From Torreya grandis (taxonomy: Eukaryota > Streptophyta > Pinopsida > Cupressales > Taxaceae): DNA of 64,000 nt. Location: contig JARHVA010001738.1 of the NCBI GenBank assembly GCA_037957365.1, positions 1,932,001-1,996,000 of the forward strand. Reading direction: 5' to 3'. Positions 10,095 to 22,979 of the stretch are shown piece after piece. The notes beneath the pieces were generated by a model, which saw nothing but the letters and a program-made list of their open reading frames with translations, did no database searches and had not been told where the DNA came from. A program made the position numbers and the translations under genes. Each line of letters opens with the position of its first letter. Position 1 is the stretch's first letter.

Positions 10095-12154
10095 TTAACC
10101 TTATATTTTATAAGTGGAGATAGGGTTAATAATATAGAAATATTTCAAGCATAAGGGTGATAAGTAATATATAGTAGGCCAATTAATATAAAACTCAAAT
10201 AAATAATATTATGAATTTATACAACAAAGATTGATAAAAATATTAAAGTAAAACTATTAAAATATATTGAAATAAATAAAAAATAATGGTACTTAGTTGG
10301 TTTACCATGTGTAGGTAGATACGGACTAGAAACATGAGTAAAGTATTTAGGATTATTATTTTGGACTAGTTTTTAGATTATGGAGATTTTACTTCTTTAT
10401 CTATGGACACTACCATCAAATCTGGATAATACTATCAACACTAGTGTCTGAATGTGATACATGTGTCTAGTATGAAATAATGACTAGATATGGATGTAAC
10501 CAACTTTACTAATTTAGGTTTTTTATCACATTTATGATAATGTATTTAGATTTGGGACACATGTTGTCACTCTTTTTTGATTGATCAAACCTTATATCTT
10601 CACCCCTTTTCACCCTTAGAATGATTTTATTAAAAAATGGGTTTGTAAGCTCACAGATTTGAGTTACCCCAAAGATCCCTTTGTTAATGCATGCTACCTA
10701 CATAACTAATAATACAATTAAGGCCTCAAAATTATGTATTTCTCCCTTATATGTGGGAAAATGTGTGCATAAGGGTTAAATGTACTATATGATTATGCAT
10801 GCAATGATCTAGGTTGTAATTTTAAAAATATCACTCATGGGATGCTCTTTGAATCTTTTAGACTTGTAATATGATTGAAATTATCCTTGATATGAAAATA
10901 GGAATGAATAGGGAATAATATATTGGTTATATAGTTGATTGATTTAGATTTAGTAGGTGTTTGATTGATATTTACTAGATGATGAATGAGAAGGATTAGA
11001 CTTTGTATTTATTGATGTGCATTTTGGTACACACCAACTTGCATATAAGAAGAGATAAGGCTCTGCTAGTAAGGATCCATCCATTCCACCTCTATTTAAA
11101 GTAAATAAGTTTGGCAGTGAGCATATTTGTCTACTAGGTAATGGTGAAATAGATACTTAAATAATAAAAAAGATTATTTATTTTAGCTTGCTCTAGTCCC
11201 CTTAAAGAATGTTCATTATTAGGTTATCCATATAATTTCCATGTTTTTAGAAATTGACATGGCATCATAACAAAATAATATAAATCTTAGATAAGAATAT
11301 ACGACGTACTAGAACACCCTTGTTTATAATTTTATATTGGGATAACATCTAAAATTCCTCAAATTATGGGATATTTTACACCAGTTAAATATTTCATCCA
11401 TACGCCTTTGTTGGCTAATACAAGTTCATACAAGGGGTCTATTTAAGATTCACTATATTACTTATAAACTAAAATTATAATAATAAATACTCATCTTTTA
11501 TATATATATCAATGAATACTTCATTGAGTAGCACTTGTATTCAACATATTATATTCAATAATGCTTGAAAAGAGACAAGTTGGAACATGCAATCTAGATG
11601 AAATTTGTAATAAATGACTACAAATGAACTATTATGAAGCTAAAATAATTAATTAAATTAAATATCAAAATATGAAGGGTAGGGAGAAAGAGAAACAAAC
11701 TTATATTTTAATTTAGATGAATATTGTTCATTTGATTAGACAAATCCCATGAAAACACTCTTCTATCTAAAAGTATTCACATAGTCATGAATAAATATGG
11801 TGCTAAGATCTGAGGGAAAATTTGACTATAAAGGAAAAAGGAACACAATTACATATGAATGCACAAATCATAAACATTAGCCTCAAAAAAATTCAATTTA
11901 AAGATATATCATGAAAAAAATAACATATAATATTCACCCTTCTTAGTTGAAATTATAGAAATGTCTTAGAAAAACCTAGTTCATAGGGAAAAAAACTAAC
12001 TAAAAAAGCAATAAAATATGAATAAATGAAAAAAATGTCTAGTCCTTCTATTCTAGCTTATAAATCTAAATGAACCAACCATTATTACAATGAATATCTA
12101 ATCTTATATAGACACTTAGTGTAATCAGTCCTAATCTTAGATAAAAAATGGGTG
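9299..12154. other. Gene-free DNA with a TG microsatellite
   Basis: No frame with recognisable motifs occurs. The stretch is AT-rich, with only the (TG)n tract at 10044-10092 standing out. It separates the gag-protease element from the nested cluster that follows. Confidence 0.4.
10044..10092. repeat. (TG)n microsatellite, ~24 units
   Basis: A perfect alternating TG run of about 49 bp. Confidence 0.95.
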
Positions 12155-12159
12155 GTCAT

Positions 12160-12949
12160 TGTTATCAATATTAATAACACCCTTGAGGAGGTTGTTTAGG
12201 CCTTCCTCATTTAGATGATACAATGAGAACCCTCCAAGGATATGTGTCACCTGTAGTTGGAGTGAACCTCTGGAGAAGGCCAGCTTCCTATAATGGATCA
12301 CCAAGACTAACACTAAACTACTACAATCATAGGGAAAGGGAGAAAGATAAAAAATAAAACCTATAAAAAATGAAGAAATATGATACATCAATGATTTATG
12401 TTCCCTATACTAGCTTCTCAACAACACTAAATGACTCAAAATTGACTGAACTTTTTTACACTGTCCTCAAAATAAGCTATTCACACATCAATATTTCATA
12501 TGGAGGTTATGATGATATGCACAAGGTATTGAATGGACAATTTAAGTGCCTAAAATTAAACATAATTAGTTGGTTTCCAAAATATCTCACTATCCTAGAC
12601 AATGTCAACACAACATACAACCTATATAAAACATAGCCTACTAATAACAAGGTGAAAATACAAAACATATAAGATGAAGAATAACTTATATCACAATGTA
12701 GATCAACTAACCATCAAAATCACATAAGCATATCAACATAATGAAGTTAAATATTAATCTTATGTTGATCAAAAGGCTTGAAAAGCTATAATTATAGAAA
12801 AGATAGAGTTTAGTCATACCTAAAATAAGGATCCTAAACAGAGCAATTTTTGTAGCATTTTTGTGCTAAAAGAGTCTCCATATGATTACAATTCTACCTC
12901 CTTAAATTGGGAAAAATGGAGAGATCTAGATCTTGACTAGTCTTACCTA
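12160..12949 (-). repeat. Putative 3' LTR of the outer element
   Basis: It is homologous to 37616-38393 over its length, for example 'cacccttgaggaggttgtt' at 12178 and 37634 and 'cttctcaacaacactaaatg' at about 12413 and 37870. The left edge reads TG (12160) against TA in the other copy. The right edge is near 12945-12951. The frames at 12137-12391 and 12370-12636 lie within it and are not real genes. Confidence 0.65.
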
Positions 12950-12980
12950 CTAATAGGGTAGTTAAAAATTTGAATCATGA

Positions 12981-15060
12981 TCAGGGAAAGGGGGTTGAAG
13001 AAGTGGGAATCTTCTCAAGATCATCATGGTGATGTTTATGTAACTCCCTATCACATCTCCTTGAGATTGATTGTGTATTTTATGCTATGACTTGATCCCT
13101 ATATTCATGCTAACATTTGGATAATGATTATATTAATATTCTATTGAATTTCACCACTTTTATACTCATTCCTTAGTTGAGTTTCCACTTCATGATTGAT
13201 TCTATGAATAAATTTAGTTACATAGTTAATATTCAAATTTTGATGGCTTTGACAGCTGGATGGGCCATCAAATTTAAGTTAATGCATTAATGAAATCATC
13301 ATTTTCAAATGTATCTCTTTTGGAATCCCTTTAATTTGTCTTCAATTTATTATCTCGCTCAGATTATACTAGCTCTTGCATTAACTATTGGTAGCTAATA
13401 GGCACTTAGTTTTGTAGTTTTTGATACTACCAAATGTCAGCATCTTGATGCTTCTTTATTTGGTCAAATATCTAAGTGTGTGTTGACTAATATTGTAAAT
13501 GAGAAGTGGGGTTGTTCCACATGGCATCATTGTGCTCACTCATAGTTTTGACACACTGATGGGGCATGCACATACCTCTTCAAAAGAGTAGGGCAATGAG
13601 ATTGTGCCATGTAGAAGCATCCCACTAACCTAAATTTCTAATAGTTTTTTCACTCATATAAAATGATTTAGACCCTTATATTGCTAGGATTTTTCCACAT
13701 GGCATCATCTTGCTCACCCACCTACTGACACACTTTTTTAACTACATAGATGGTTCTAGGGGGGTAGGTATTCAAGATTGTTCCATGTGGAATCATCCTA
13801 CTTACTTGCTTACATAGGATCTTGTTGATGTTGAATTCACGCAAGAAAATTCTTTGAAAACTAAATAATTATTGCTAGATATTTTCATAGGTTTGGGGAT
13901 ATATAATGCTAGCACATGGCTTCATGGTGCAAAATGAAGAAAAATAATTTAAGTCTCAAAAGCTTCCTTCACAAGTTTTGACTTCAACATTATTCAACAC
14001 TTAGCCACTTTTTATGATTTTAAGTCTTGGCTTGGAATCACCCCTTGAATGATTCCATGTGGCATTAGCTTACTTGTTATGGGGTTTGTTTCACTACATG
14101 TGTCCTCTCCTTCAACTCTCCTCGCTTTAGGCAATGGAATTGCTTGGATTCAAGGGATCCCTAGAAGTTACCATGTGTCTTCATTATAGTCATGTAGGGG
14201 ACTTGGTGCTTTGAAATTTATTGATGGATCTAGTACATAGGGTTGCTAGGATTGTTTCATGTAGCATCATACACTAACTCACTACTCTAATATATTTAAT
14301 TAACTACATGAATTATTTTGGGGCCCTGGGTCTACCACATGGATTCATCTTACATATCCACTTTCTTAGAATATTTCTAAAATGGCAAAGTCTAAAAGGA
14401 AATTTTAAATAGGCCCAGGGTTTTGTAATGATGACATATGGATCTAGGCAAGGTTGAGGAATCAATTAAGTCTTGAAATGCCCTCTTATTTACACTTTTT
14501 TTAGCCTTTAATCTTCAAATTTTATGTAACACCTTTCTCTTAGACAAAAGGTCCAATAATCCTTCTAGTTGTTTGGTCTTTGGCAATTTTTTTGGGTACT
14601 TATGTTTATAACACGACCTATACAAAAATTTCCCCAACACTTTCTTTGAAGACCAACAGCCTTTCTTTGTAAACTTTTTCTGAATAATTGTTTTGAATAC
14701 CTAAACCTTTAGAAATTTTATCAGAATAAAAACTCCAACCAACTCAACACACTTTTCATAAAGATTAAAAACTTGGAAAAATTCTTTGAAAGGCATTTGG
14801 TCTTTGGCATTTGTGTTTGGAACTAAATTTTAGACTCCTCTTTGAAAAAGACCTGAACATGCTATCCAAAGACTTAAACTATGAAGGTCACCTAAAAAAT
14901 ATTCTAAGTCCCTTTTATATTCCTCTTATGAAAATTAAATAATAAATTTAAAAACCTTCATGCTTGCCATGAAACCTTGCACTAAGAACTAAAATCTACT
15001 CCTCCAATGGTGACCAAAATGGTCAACATTCTTAGTGACCTCTAGGGGGTGCTTACCTAT
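12981..15060 (+). mobile_element. Remnant Tat-like LTR with polypurine-like and primer-site-like flanks
   Basis: A purine run (AGGGAAAGGGGGTTGAAGAAG, about 12983-13003) precedes TGGGAATC at 13004. The right edge reads 'ccaaaatggtcaaca' then 'ttcttagtgacctctaggggg' at about 15019-15054. The same terminus plus primer-site-like sequence occurs at 41293-41328 and, inverted, at 43906-43945. This suggests a plus-strand LTR of about 2.0 kb from a relative of the palindrome's element, inserted beside the 3' end of the outer element. Alternatively it is a long 3' non-coding region of the outer element. No coding content was seen. Confidence 0.45.
13512..14360. repeat. Nine degenerate copies of a 'CCACATGGCATCAT' motif
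   Basis: Variants of TTCCACATGGCATCATNTTGCTCAC occur near 13514, 13603, 13691, 13780, 13912, 14051, 14168, 14253 and 14332. Several are preceded by 'ttgctaggat' and followed by an 'actacat' block about 60 bp later. The spacing is irregular (about 85-140 bp). It looks like a decayed internal tandem array of the surrounding LTR-like sequence. Confidence 0.6.
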
Positions 15061-15068
15061 TAAGCACT

Positions 15069-15263
15069 CTAGACTAATAGCCTTATGCATGTATTTATCA
15101 AGGAGCCATAAAAGCCTTCAATAAATCTGTTTTTTGGAAACACAAACCTTGGTATAAATTTCCAAATAATTGAACTAAAATTGGATTCACCTTCAATCAA
15201 ACAAAAAAATAAAAGGACATAGACAAACAAATGTGTCAAAGCACCTATAGAAAAGAAGAACAA
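15069..15263 (-). other. Small hydrophobic frame after the integrase
   Basis: An uninterrupted 64-codon minus-strand frame (FFFSIGALTHLFVYVLLFF near the start) lies 70 bp after the integrase stop. A pyrimidine run ending in TATAG just upstream resembles a 3' splice site. No family is recognised. It may be chance in AT-rich DNA or part of the element's 3' region. Confidence 0.2.
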
Positions 15264-15329
15264 CTAAAATATTGTGCAAAAACTCTTGGAATAAATAATT
15301 AAAATTTAAATATGATGCTAAATGATTTT

Positions 15330-16460
15330 TAAAACCCTCATGAAAATTTTCTCAAATTAATCCCATTAAATAGGATTGGAAGCTCTTCCCCACTATGTTT
15401 GGAGAGCTGAAAGGCATTAGATGGTTTCTATCTAGTTATGACATGCAGGTTATTCCATAGGGCATCAAACTTGGTGTACCTTCTAGGTTTGGCTCTATCT
15501 TCATCCCACTTTAATACCAAGTCACCCTTAAGGAAGGCTCTATAAGGTGATATTTTGTCAAAATACCTCTTCACTTGAGCTTGATGAAGCTCCATTTTAC
15601 ACATAACCTGGTCTCTTATTTATTGTAATTCCATCAGATCTACAAATCTAACTTCCATGGAATCCTCTATTATTTCTAACTGGTTGATAACTTTTATAGC
15701 TAGAAGTTCAAGATATATAGGTAACCTTGCCTCTCTACCATAAGAAATAATGTAAGGAGAATTCAAAATAACCTTTTAAGGGGCGATTCTATCAGCCCAC
15801 AAGGCTTTCTTAACCTTTTTATGTTAGGCTCTTCAACTTTCTTCCATATCCCTCTTCATAATTATTATCAAATTTGTATTTGTGGGTTATACAAGACCAT
15901 TTCCTTGGTAATAGTATTTGGATGATGTACTCAAGTAAATTCCATGTTTAACTTCCCAATCATCTATGTTGGTGCCAATAAATGCCATTGCATTATCAAA
16001 AATGATTGTAAAAAGCATGCTAAACCTAATGACTATGATTTCACAAAAGTCCAATATATTGGTATAATTTACTTACTTCAAATCCACTACTTATGTTCAC
16101 CTTATAAAGTAGTCAATGAGTATCAAGACCTACTTATGTCCTATACTTTAAGGAGGGTTAATCATCCCTATGAAATCTAAACCCCACTACATGAAGGGTT
16201 TCTCCATCTAAATCGAATGGAGGGGAAGAGATGATAACCCCTACTTACCATTAAATAAGGCACATGTTTTATAATTCTTAACCCATACATACACGTATCT
16301 AAACAAATTAGGCCAGTAATACCCTACCCTCATTATCTTTATTTCTTTAGTACTTGGAGTAAAGTGTCCACTAGATAGTGCATCATGAAATTCCACTAGA
16401 ACCCTATCATTCTAGCTTGTCTCAATACATCTCAATAGAATACCAATGACATATTTATTA
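15330..16460 (-). pseudogene. Integrase of the outer Ty3/gypsy element
   Basis: Minus-strand translation shows, in order, VEFHDALSSGHF and IMRVGYYWPNLF (zinc-binding HHCC domain), KTCALFNGK, parts of the core, YYQGNGLV with the catalytic glutamate replaced by a stop, and KKALWADRIAP. Next come SYGREARLPIYLELLA and LKGDLVLKWDEDRAKPRR, and a C-terminal LPILFNGINLRKFS stop near 15331. Order and motifs fit a plant Ty3 integrase with the GPY/F-type C-terminal part. It is broken by many stops and frame changes and is inactive. Confidence 0.8.
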
Positions 16461-16639
16461 AATAGTACACCATCTATCAAAACATAATGGATTGACTAAA
16501 ATATAAAATACTTTTTTTTGTAATTATTCAATCCTTAAGGATACTCACTAGTTTGGAGTAAGTTAGCCATATCTTGGATATAACTAGTGGGAAATGAAGG
16601 TATGAATAGATGTTTTTAATCTTGGAGCACTAAGACAAC

Positions 16640-16999
16640 ATTATTATTATTTTGAAAATATGAAGTTAACTAATCACAAAAAACTTTGCATCTTACCAAA
16701 TTTGTGACCTTAATGTACACATTGCACTCCATCACCTTTGTAATCCACCCTACCCTATTTTCATTCAAATATTTTCATAGGAGGAACTATTTGACACTCG
16801 AGTAAAAGAAAAGTAAATGAACCTTTCTGTTAGGTGGAAATTTTCTAAAATTATTCATAATTATTATAGTATTCAATGCTTGTTTTCTAATAAAATAATA
16901 CTTTACCTCATAACATTCTAGACCCTGGTTAAAGAAAGTAATTAGATGTTCCATGTCTTCATCATTTTTAGGCACTAGTATAAATGAAATAATGTCCAT
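16640..16999 (-). pseudogene. RNase H domain of the outer element
   Basis: The frame contains ISFILVPKNDEDMEHLITFF, QGLECYEVKYYFIRKQALN and KVHLLFFYSSVK, matching the Ty3 RNase H pattern (VxxxxxDxxExPIxFxSxxLxxxExxYxxxEKxALA). It lies between the RT (17362-17724) and the integrase, in the same order as in intact elements. The enzyme would degrade the RNA of the RNA/DNA hybrid. Expected acidic catalytic residues before the ISFILV block are not clear. Confidence 0.75.
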
Positions 17000-17361
17000 A
17001 TGTCCAAAGGCATATAGATTAAATTATTTGGAGAAATATAGATTTATAAGGGTAGGATATTGTGCTATGGATTGATTAATTGATTTGAAGCTATCTTTCC
17101 TTTCCTTGGACTAGCATAAAATTTGATTCTTCTTTAACATAATAGTTGGAAGCTTTACAAGATTATAAAAATAAGGAACAAGCCTTTATATACCTTTGTT
17201 GTGATTAATTAGGGATAATTATAGAATGGTTCTTACCCTTTTAGGATCAATTACAAACCCTTCTTCTGAGATAATGTGGCCTATAAGCTTACATTCATGG
17301 ATTAAGAAATACACATATTAGGGTTGATTGAAACCTCAAACTACTTGTATCTCTCAAATAC

Positions 17362-17724
17362 TTACCTAAAATGAGTCTGATGATCATCAACATGTTTATA
17401 AAATATTTTAATATCATCAAGATAAATAATTATAGTATCATTGATTAGTCCTTGTAATGCCATGTCCATGGCTCTTTGAAAAGTTACCACTACAATAGAT
17501 AAACCAAAGGGTATTTTTTTGTAGGCATAAGTTCTAAATTTGGTGGTGAAGGCTATAATAAATTGATCCCCCTCCTCCACCAAAATTTTATTGTATAAAA
17601 AGTAGCCATCCAAAATTGAAACACATTTTGATCTTACCACCATTTGCAATATCTGCTCCATGGAAGGTAGTGGGTAGTGATCCTTCAATGAAGTTTGATT
17701 TAAGTCCCTAAAATCAACACACAA
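17362..17724 (-). pseudogene. Reverse transcriptase of the outer Ty3/gypsy element
   Basis: A 120-codon open segment holds the diagnostic RT blocks: CVDFRDLNQTSLKDHYPLP, SILDGYFLYNKI, AFTTKFRTYAYKKIPFGLS, TFQRAMDMALQG and the catalytic IIYLDDIKIF. Both aspartates of YLDD are intact, and so is the first aspartate region (LDG). It is the best preserved part of the outer element. Flanking pol sequence is broken by stops, so it is not a functional gene. Confidence 0.92.
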
Positions 17725-19029
17725 GCTTATTTATTCATTATTATTCCTTAGAGGGACCAATTTTATAACCCAATATGAATGATTAATTATAAATATTATC
17801 CTATCCTCTATCAACTTGGTCAATGATTTCCTCATGAAAGGCTCCATCTTGGGGTTTATGGGCCTCTATTCTACCTAACTAGTTTGGCATCAAAAATAAA
17901 ATCTATAGTGTATAGTGCCAAACTAGGGTCAAACCCTTTAATATAATTACATTCACATAAAAAAATGTCCTCAAAATCTTAGTAGAGTTTAATTAATACA
18001 TTCTTATCTTCTTCATTACATACCTTACCAAGGTGAAGGAGTCTATTCTTAAATATGGCAACTTTTTTGTAATGTTCTTTCTTGATTTTCATGTTCATTT
18101 TTTCTCCTTTGACTTGATCATCAGCACTAAAAATAATTTCAAGTGTGATTATCCCATTTAAAATTCTATTTGACTTTAATCTAAGATCTAGTAATCATAT
18201 CTATGCTATAATTTATCTTGGTTTCATATAGAAAATTCATGTTCTTCTTATAGGAAAATGACAATCTACTGATAACTATCAAACACCTGCAAATTAGTGG
18301 TGTTATTAGGAATGGGATGTCTCATAACCACATTGATATTTTTATATATCTTATCACTTTTGACATCATTTGGAATGTCAAAATGAGCACCAATAACATC
18401 CATTCTATCAATTTGTCTGTTCATTTCTCTTGGGATGGATCAAATTTTAAGTGATTCAAATTCTTCAATGGGGTCCTAAAATCTATGTTTATAGGACTTT
18501 AGTAACTAATTTTTTATCACATTTTGTACTTTTAATTGGTTCAAAACCAACTCATTATATCCAAAGACATGGAGATGTTTAATTCCCCTCTTCCTATCCT
18601 ATTAGAGACCATGGGTAAGAGATTCATCCTCTGAAATTATTGGTGCAATTGAACTAAAATCTTAAAGTAGAATAATACTTATTATTCAAGGGAGACAACA
18701 ACATAACACCTCCTCTTTATCCATGTATACTTTTGGATCCATAAAAGTGTATTTGCCATACTCTATCATCATGCCCATCAATATTTACAAGATTTATAAT
18801 GAAGGAATCTTCTTCATGTAAGCAGTAGTTATCCAAACTAGCCACTTAAATGAGCCTATAATGGTCAAATCCATGATGATAATTCCCCCATTAATAAAGT
18901 GTAAAATCATGTGTTCCTTCAAGGTGTGTACTTGGTTATAGTTTGGTAATATGATCTTCTTATTGGTCAAAAAGTGCACAATTGGTATTTATGATATTTA
19001 GTAGATAAGTTACAATATGATTCCTTGAA

Positions 19030-19440
19030 ATTGGCTCAGACCTAATGGTGACTCTAGTTCCATACCTAGCTCTAAAGATCATGTGAGACCAATAAGATGA
19101 TAGGTATCATTCAATCTTGGTAGTAAAGTCCCTATAAGGACACAAGGCAAAGTATGAAGGATGATCAATTATGAAAACATCTTTTAGAATTGAAAATTTA
19201 GGACAAACATATAAGGTGAGGTCTAAACCCTTTATGACACAAAGGGTATTAACCACTATTCTATCCAACTGAACTACTCCTTTAGAGAGTGTCTCATATT
19301 CCAAACCCAATTGGTCTACTATTTATTTCAGTATCACTAAATAAATAGACCTTGAATATATCATGTAATTATGGGCTAAATGATTGCCAATGATAAATAA
19401 AACATATAATGCTGGAGGATTCACACCCTTATTTTTTCTA
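19030..19440 (-). pseudogene. Aspartic protease region of the outer element
   Basis: The minus strand reads KGVNPPALYV, then IGNHLAHNYMIYSR, where the active-site D(S/T)G has become YSR. VDQLGLEYETLSKGVVQLD, LTLYVCPKFSILKDVF and ALCPYRDFTTKIE (19107-19310) follow, with GTRVT..SEP-like sequence further on. This pattern precedes RT in plant Ty3 elements. The lost active site makes it inactive. Confidence 0.7.
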
Positions 19441-19975
19441 AGGGGTATTTGTGAGAACTATCTTTGGCCATTTCTTTGATGACTCTTCTAAAAACTTAAG
19501 GTTAGATAAAGTTGCTTGTAATAGGTCCTTTTGCCCTCGAATGGAAATGGATTCCCACATTGGTATATTCACATTTTTTTATTCATATGTTCAAAAAAAT
19601 TGAATGGGGAATTACCAACCTTTTTTTATACCTTAGTTGAAGTAGTAACTTCTTAAACTTGTGCTAATTGAGGATGGCTTTTGGGATTTCTTAGCTTACT
19701 TGAGTTTGATTATTCTAAATTTATTACACTTTTAAAGTTGAATTAGGATCATCAACCTCTTATAACACTAAAGAAAGTGATTTGGGAAACTTATCAATTA
19801 TTGGTTTAATCTCCATATCCATCTTCTTAGAACTAGTATTGGTCATCACACCTAGTGAGGAAGCCTAGTTCTATCCTTAAAACTAATTAACTCCATAATA
19901 TTCATCCCTATTCTAATTTATAAGTGTAACATCACTTAATACTATCTGCTAAGAATAATATTGTTGTGATGGTAC

Positions 19976-21501
19976 TATAAGCACTAGGATTTTGGATGAT
20001 AATAATTGTGCTACTTTAGGTTTTGGGTCCCCTTCTTAGTTATACCTAGCTTACCCCATGTAAGTATTTAGTTAACATATTCACCATTTAACTTGTGTAA
20101 TTAACTTTTACTCAAGTAAAATTAATTAAATTAATTACTTAGGTAAAATCTAAATTAATATCCAAAAATATAATGTAAGGTAGGTTGTTTAAACCACTTT
20201 TAACCTCCTTGAAATCAAAAAATCACCAAAATAACTTAAAGCTCAAATTAACTCCTCAATTGTAACCTTTCCAATGACTTGTTCAGGTTTATCTAGGAAC
20301 AATTGGCAATCCCAATGACTGACATCGATTCTATTGGATGAATGTCAAGTTAAGCACTACTTTCCCTAGACTAAAGGGTCAATTTCTTGCATTTGGGACT
20401 ACATTGAAAGGTTGATGAAATTTTTATTAAACACCAATCAAGGAATTATTCATATTTAGAAAGCTTATGGTATCGACATCAACCTATATACTTCATTAAA
20501 AGAGCCACAATCATCCTCTCAAGATTGTAAACTAGAATAGGTTGGAAACTTTTAAAAGGTTAGTATTTTCATTAATTTATCCAATTATTTTTGCAATTTA
20601 TTTCCTCTATGTGTTATTTTACAATCAATATTTCATAAAAACCATAGCTATAATCTATCCTAGAGTGTTTAGTTAGCCTTAGGGTTCATGGAAACTATCT
20701 AAAATTCCCTTAAATTGACCTTATAAAACTCTATCTAGAGATATTTGTTTTGATTTATAAAATTAACATCGATTCCTAAATCAACATTGATTTTATAAAT
20801 TGACATTGATCTTTATCAGAGATCCATTTTGTCTGCACCCAAGTATTTTTTAGTTTACAGTTTGATTCATATTTTACATACATATTTATTAAAAGTTATG
20901 GATTTGTTGTAGATTAATATTTATAGAACTATACATGAAGTGGTCACCATCCATGATTTTCCATAGTTTTATATCCCCCCTTTTTTTTCAAAGTGACATC
21001 TCATTTGAGCTAGACATTTGTGCTATCATGTTCTCCCTACCCTAGAATCAGTTGTAGACCAATTAGAAGTGATCCAAGATGAGGAGGACACTATCAAGGA
21101 ATATTAGAATGCACAATATTCCAATCTATAGCCCATGAATGTATATTATATCTTAAATTATTTCATGATCTTATATATCTTATTAAATGCATTGTTTTAA
21201 TTTTAATTATATTTATCCACTTAATTGCTAGATAGTGGGTTGACATCCTTGCAAGGAAGTGTACCACTTCCTAGGAATAGTCTCATACCAAACATCCCAC
21301 TTTTTTATCCTATTGATCCATATCTTATTTGAGTTGTTTATCTCATTTTGGTAATCCTTCCAACACAAAAATGAGTTCCTACATCATTAGATATGATGCA
21401 CAATCCATTTGCATCATATGTATCCTATACAACCCTATATCTCATTTCAAGTTTTTGAGTAGTTTAATTTTTATATAAAATTAAAAAAAATACCCTAAAC
21501 A
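19976..21501 (+). repeat. 5' LTR of the Tat/Ogre element
   Basis: This 1526 bp LTR is homologous end to end with 34565-36106. Shared blocks include 'gatgataataattgtgct' near the start and 'gagtagtttaatttttatat' near the end. It begins TATAAG, probably TG decayed to TA, and ends ACA. Confidence 0.9.
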
Positions 21502-21504
21502 TTA

Positions 21505-21522
21505 TGGCATGCCTAGTGGGAC
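21505..21522 (+). other. Primer-binding-site-like sequence
   Basis: TGGCATGCCTAGTGGGAC starts 3 bp after the LTR's terminal CA. The CA + short T/A spacer + TGG layout is normal for Athila/Tat elements. The matching tRNA could not be assigned. Confidence 0.6.
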
Positions 21523-22979
21523 CCTAAAAAGTCTCACTATTATTATTTTCCTTTATTTTTTTTATCTTGTGTGTTGTTTAGTGTAATTTATTTTTCATTA
21601 GAAAGCATTAAAAAATGGCAAAAAACTTAGATTACTTTTCTTCTTCTTATATAAAAATTATATTCTTGTTTTCTTATTTTAGAACAAATATTTTTTAATT
21701 AAGAGGGTTAAATTATCATTTAGTCAAACTTTATTCACACACAAACAAAACCACAATCATGAAAAAAATTATGATCAAAACAACTCCCACCTATATAAAC
21801 CCACTTGTATTTCATCACCAAGGGGAAAGCTGAATCGGTGCTCTAGCTAAGTATAAATAATTTGGTGACAATATATAAAATAAGAACCTATCACCCTTAT
21901 CCATTTAGGATTGTGCAGTGAGGGGATATGCCCCAATACCAAGCCATGTACTTCCACCAACACAAAATTATGCCTCATTGTTCCTTTAGGTATATCGAGG
22001 TTTCCAACATTAATCCAAACATAAAACCAACCATAGATTTCCATTTCTTATTATCCTTGTCAACCTATCTCCTATTCACATCTTTAAATTTAAAAAAAAA
22101 AAAAAATGTTTAATCTTGTTTAATTAGAGTGTGTGTTTTCCTTCACTAAAGTGAGATAATCCAAAAATAAATAATTTTGTGTTTATTAGTTATTTTTATT
22201 TCTTTAGTAATACATAGTTTTCATGTCATAATACTCACTAAAACAAATAGAGTCACACCATTCATCTTCCTCTTCAATGGAACAATCATAGAGTCCCCCT
22301 ACCTCTCTTGATTCTTGTGGAAAGGGTATCCCTTAGTTCTACCCTTAAGGTGATATAAAGTTTGCTAACATATTAGATAATAATATGATCACCTTATCAC
22401 TATATTACCACATGATCCATATGGATGCCCATTTCCCCTTATGGTTAGACTTACCATTATTACTATGGTATTCCCTAAGAAAATCTCTAAGGATATACCT
22501 TATCCATGGTGTGTTCATCTACTAATCCACCACCTCCATCAGGTTGAAATATTATTACCACCCAATTGCTAGATACACTACCACCCTTAATAACTAGTGG
22601 TCCAACCACCATCATTGTTATAAAACAAAATGTTACTATACCATCACTAACAGGTAACCCACCACCCTCTACCACACTTCAAAATCTAGTAGTCTCTTTT
22701 TTTCAACCCTCCCATCTATCTTAACCTATGTCACATCTAGTTCTACTACATAACCTCCACCATCTACTCAAAAAATCCCTATAATTAACAACTTTCAACA
22801 ATAAATACCTCTAAATTCATAATATCAAATCCACACATAACCCCTTACAGGTAGTTATTGTAACCCATATCAACAACAAAGTTTATCTTTTCTCTTTCCT
22901 CAAAAGTAGTAGAATCTCAATCAATAATCACCATGTCCATAGGGTACCCCCTTTCACAAACCTTTCCAACATCACTTCA

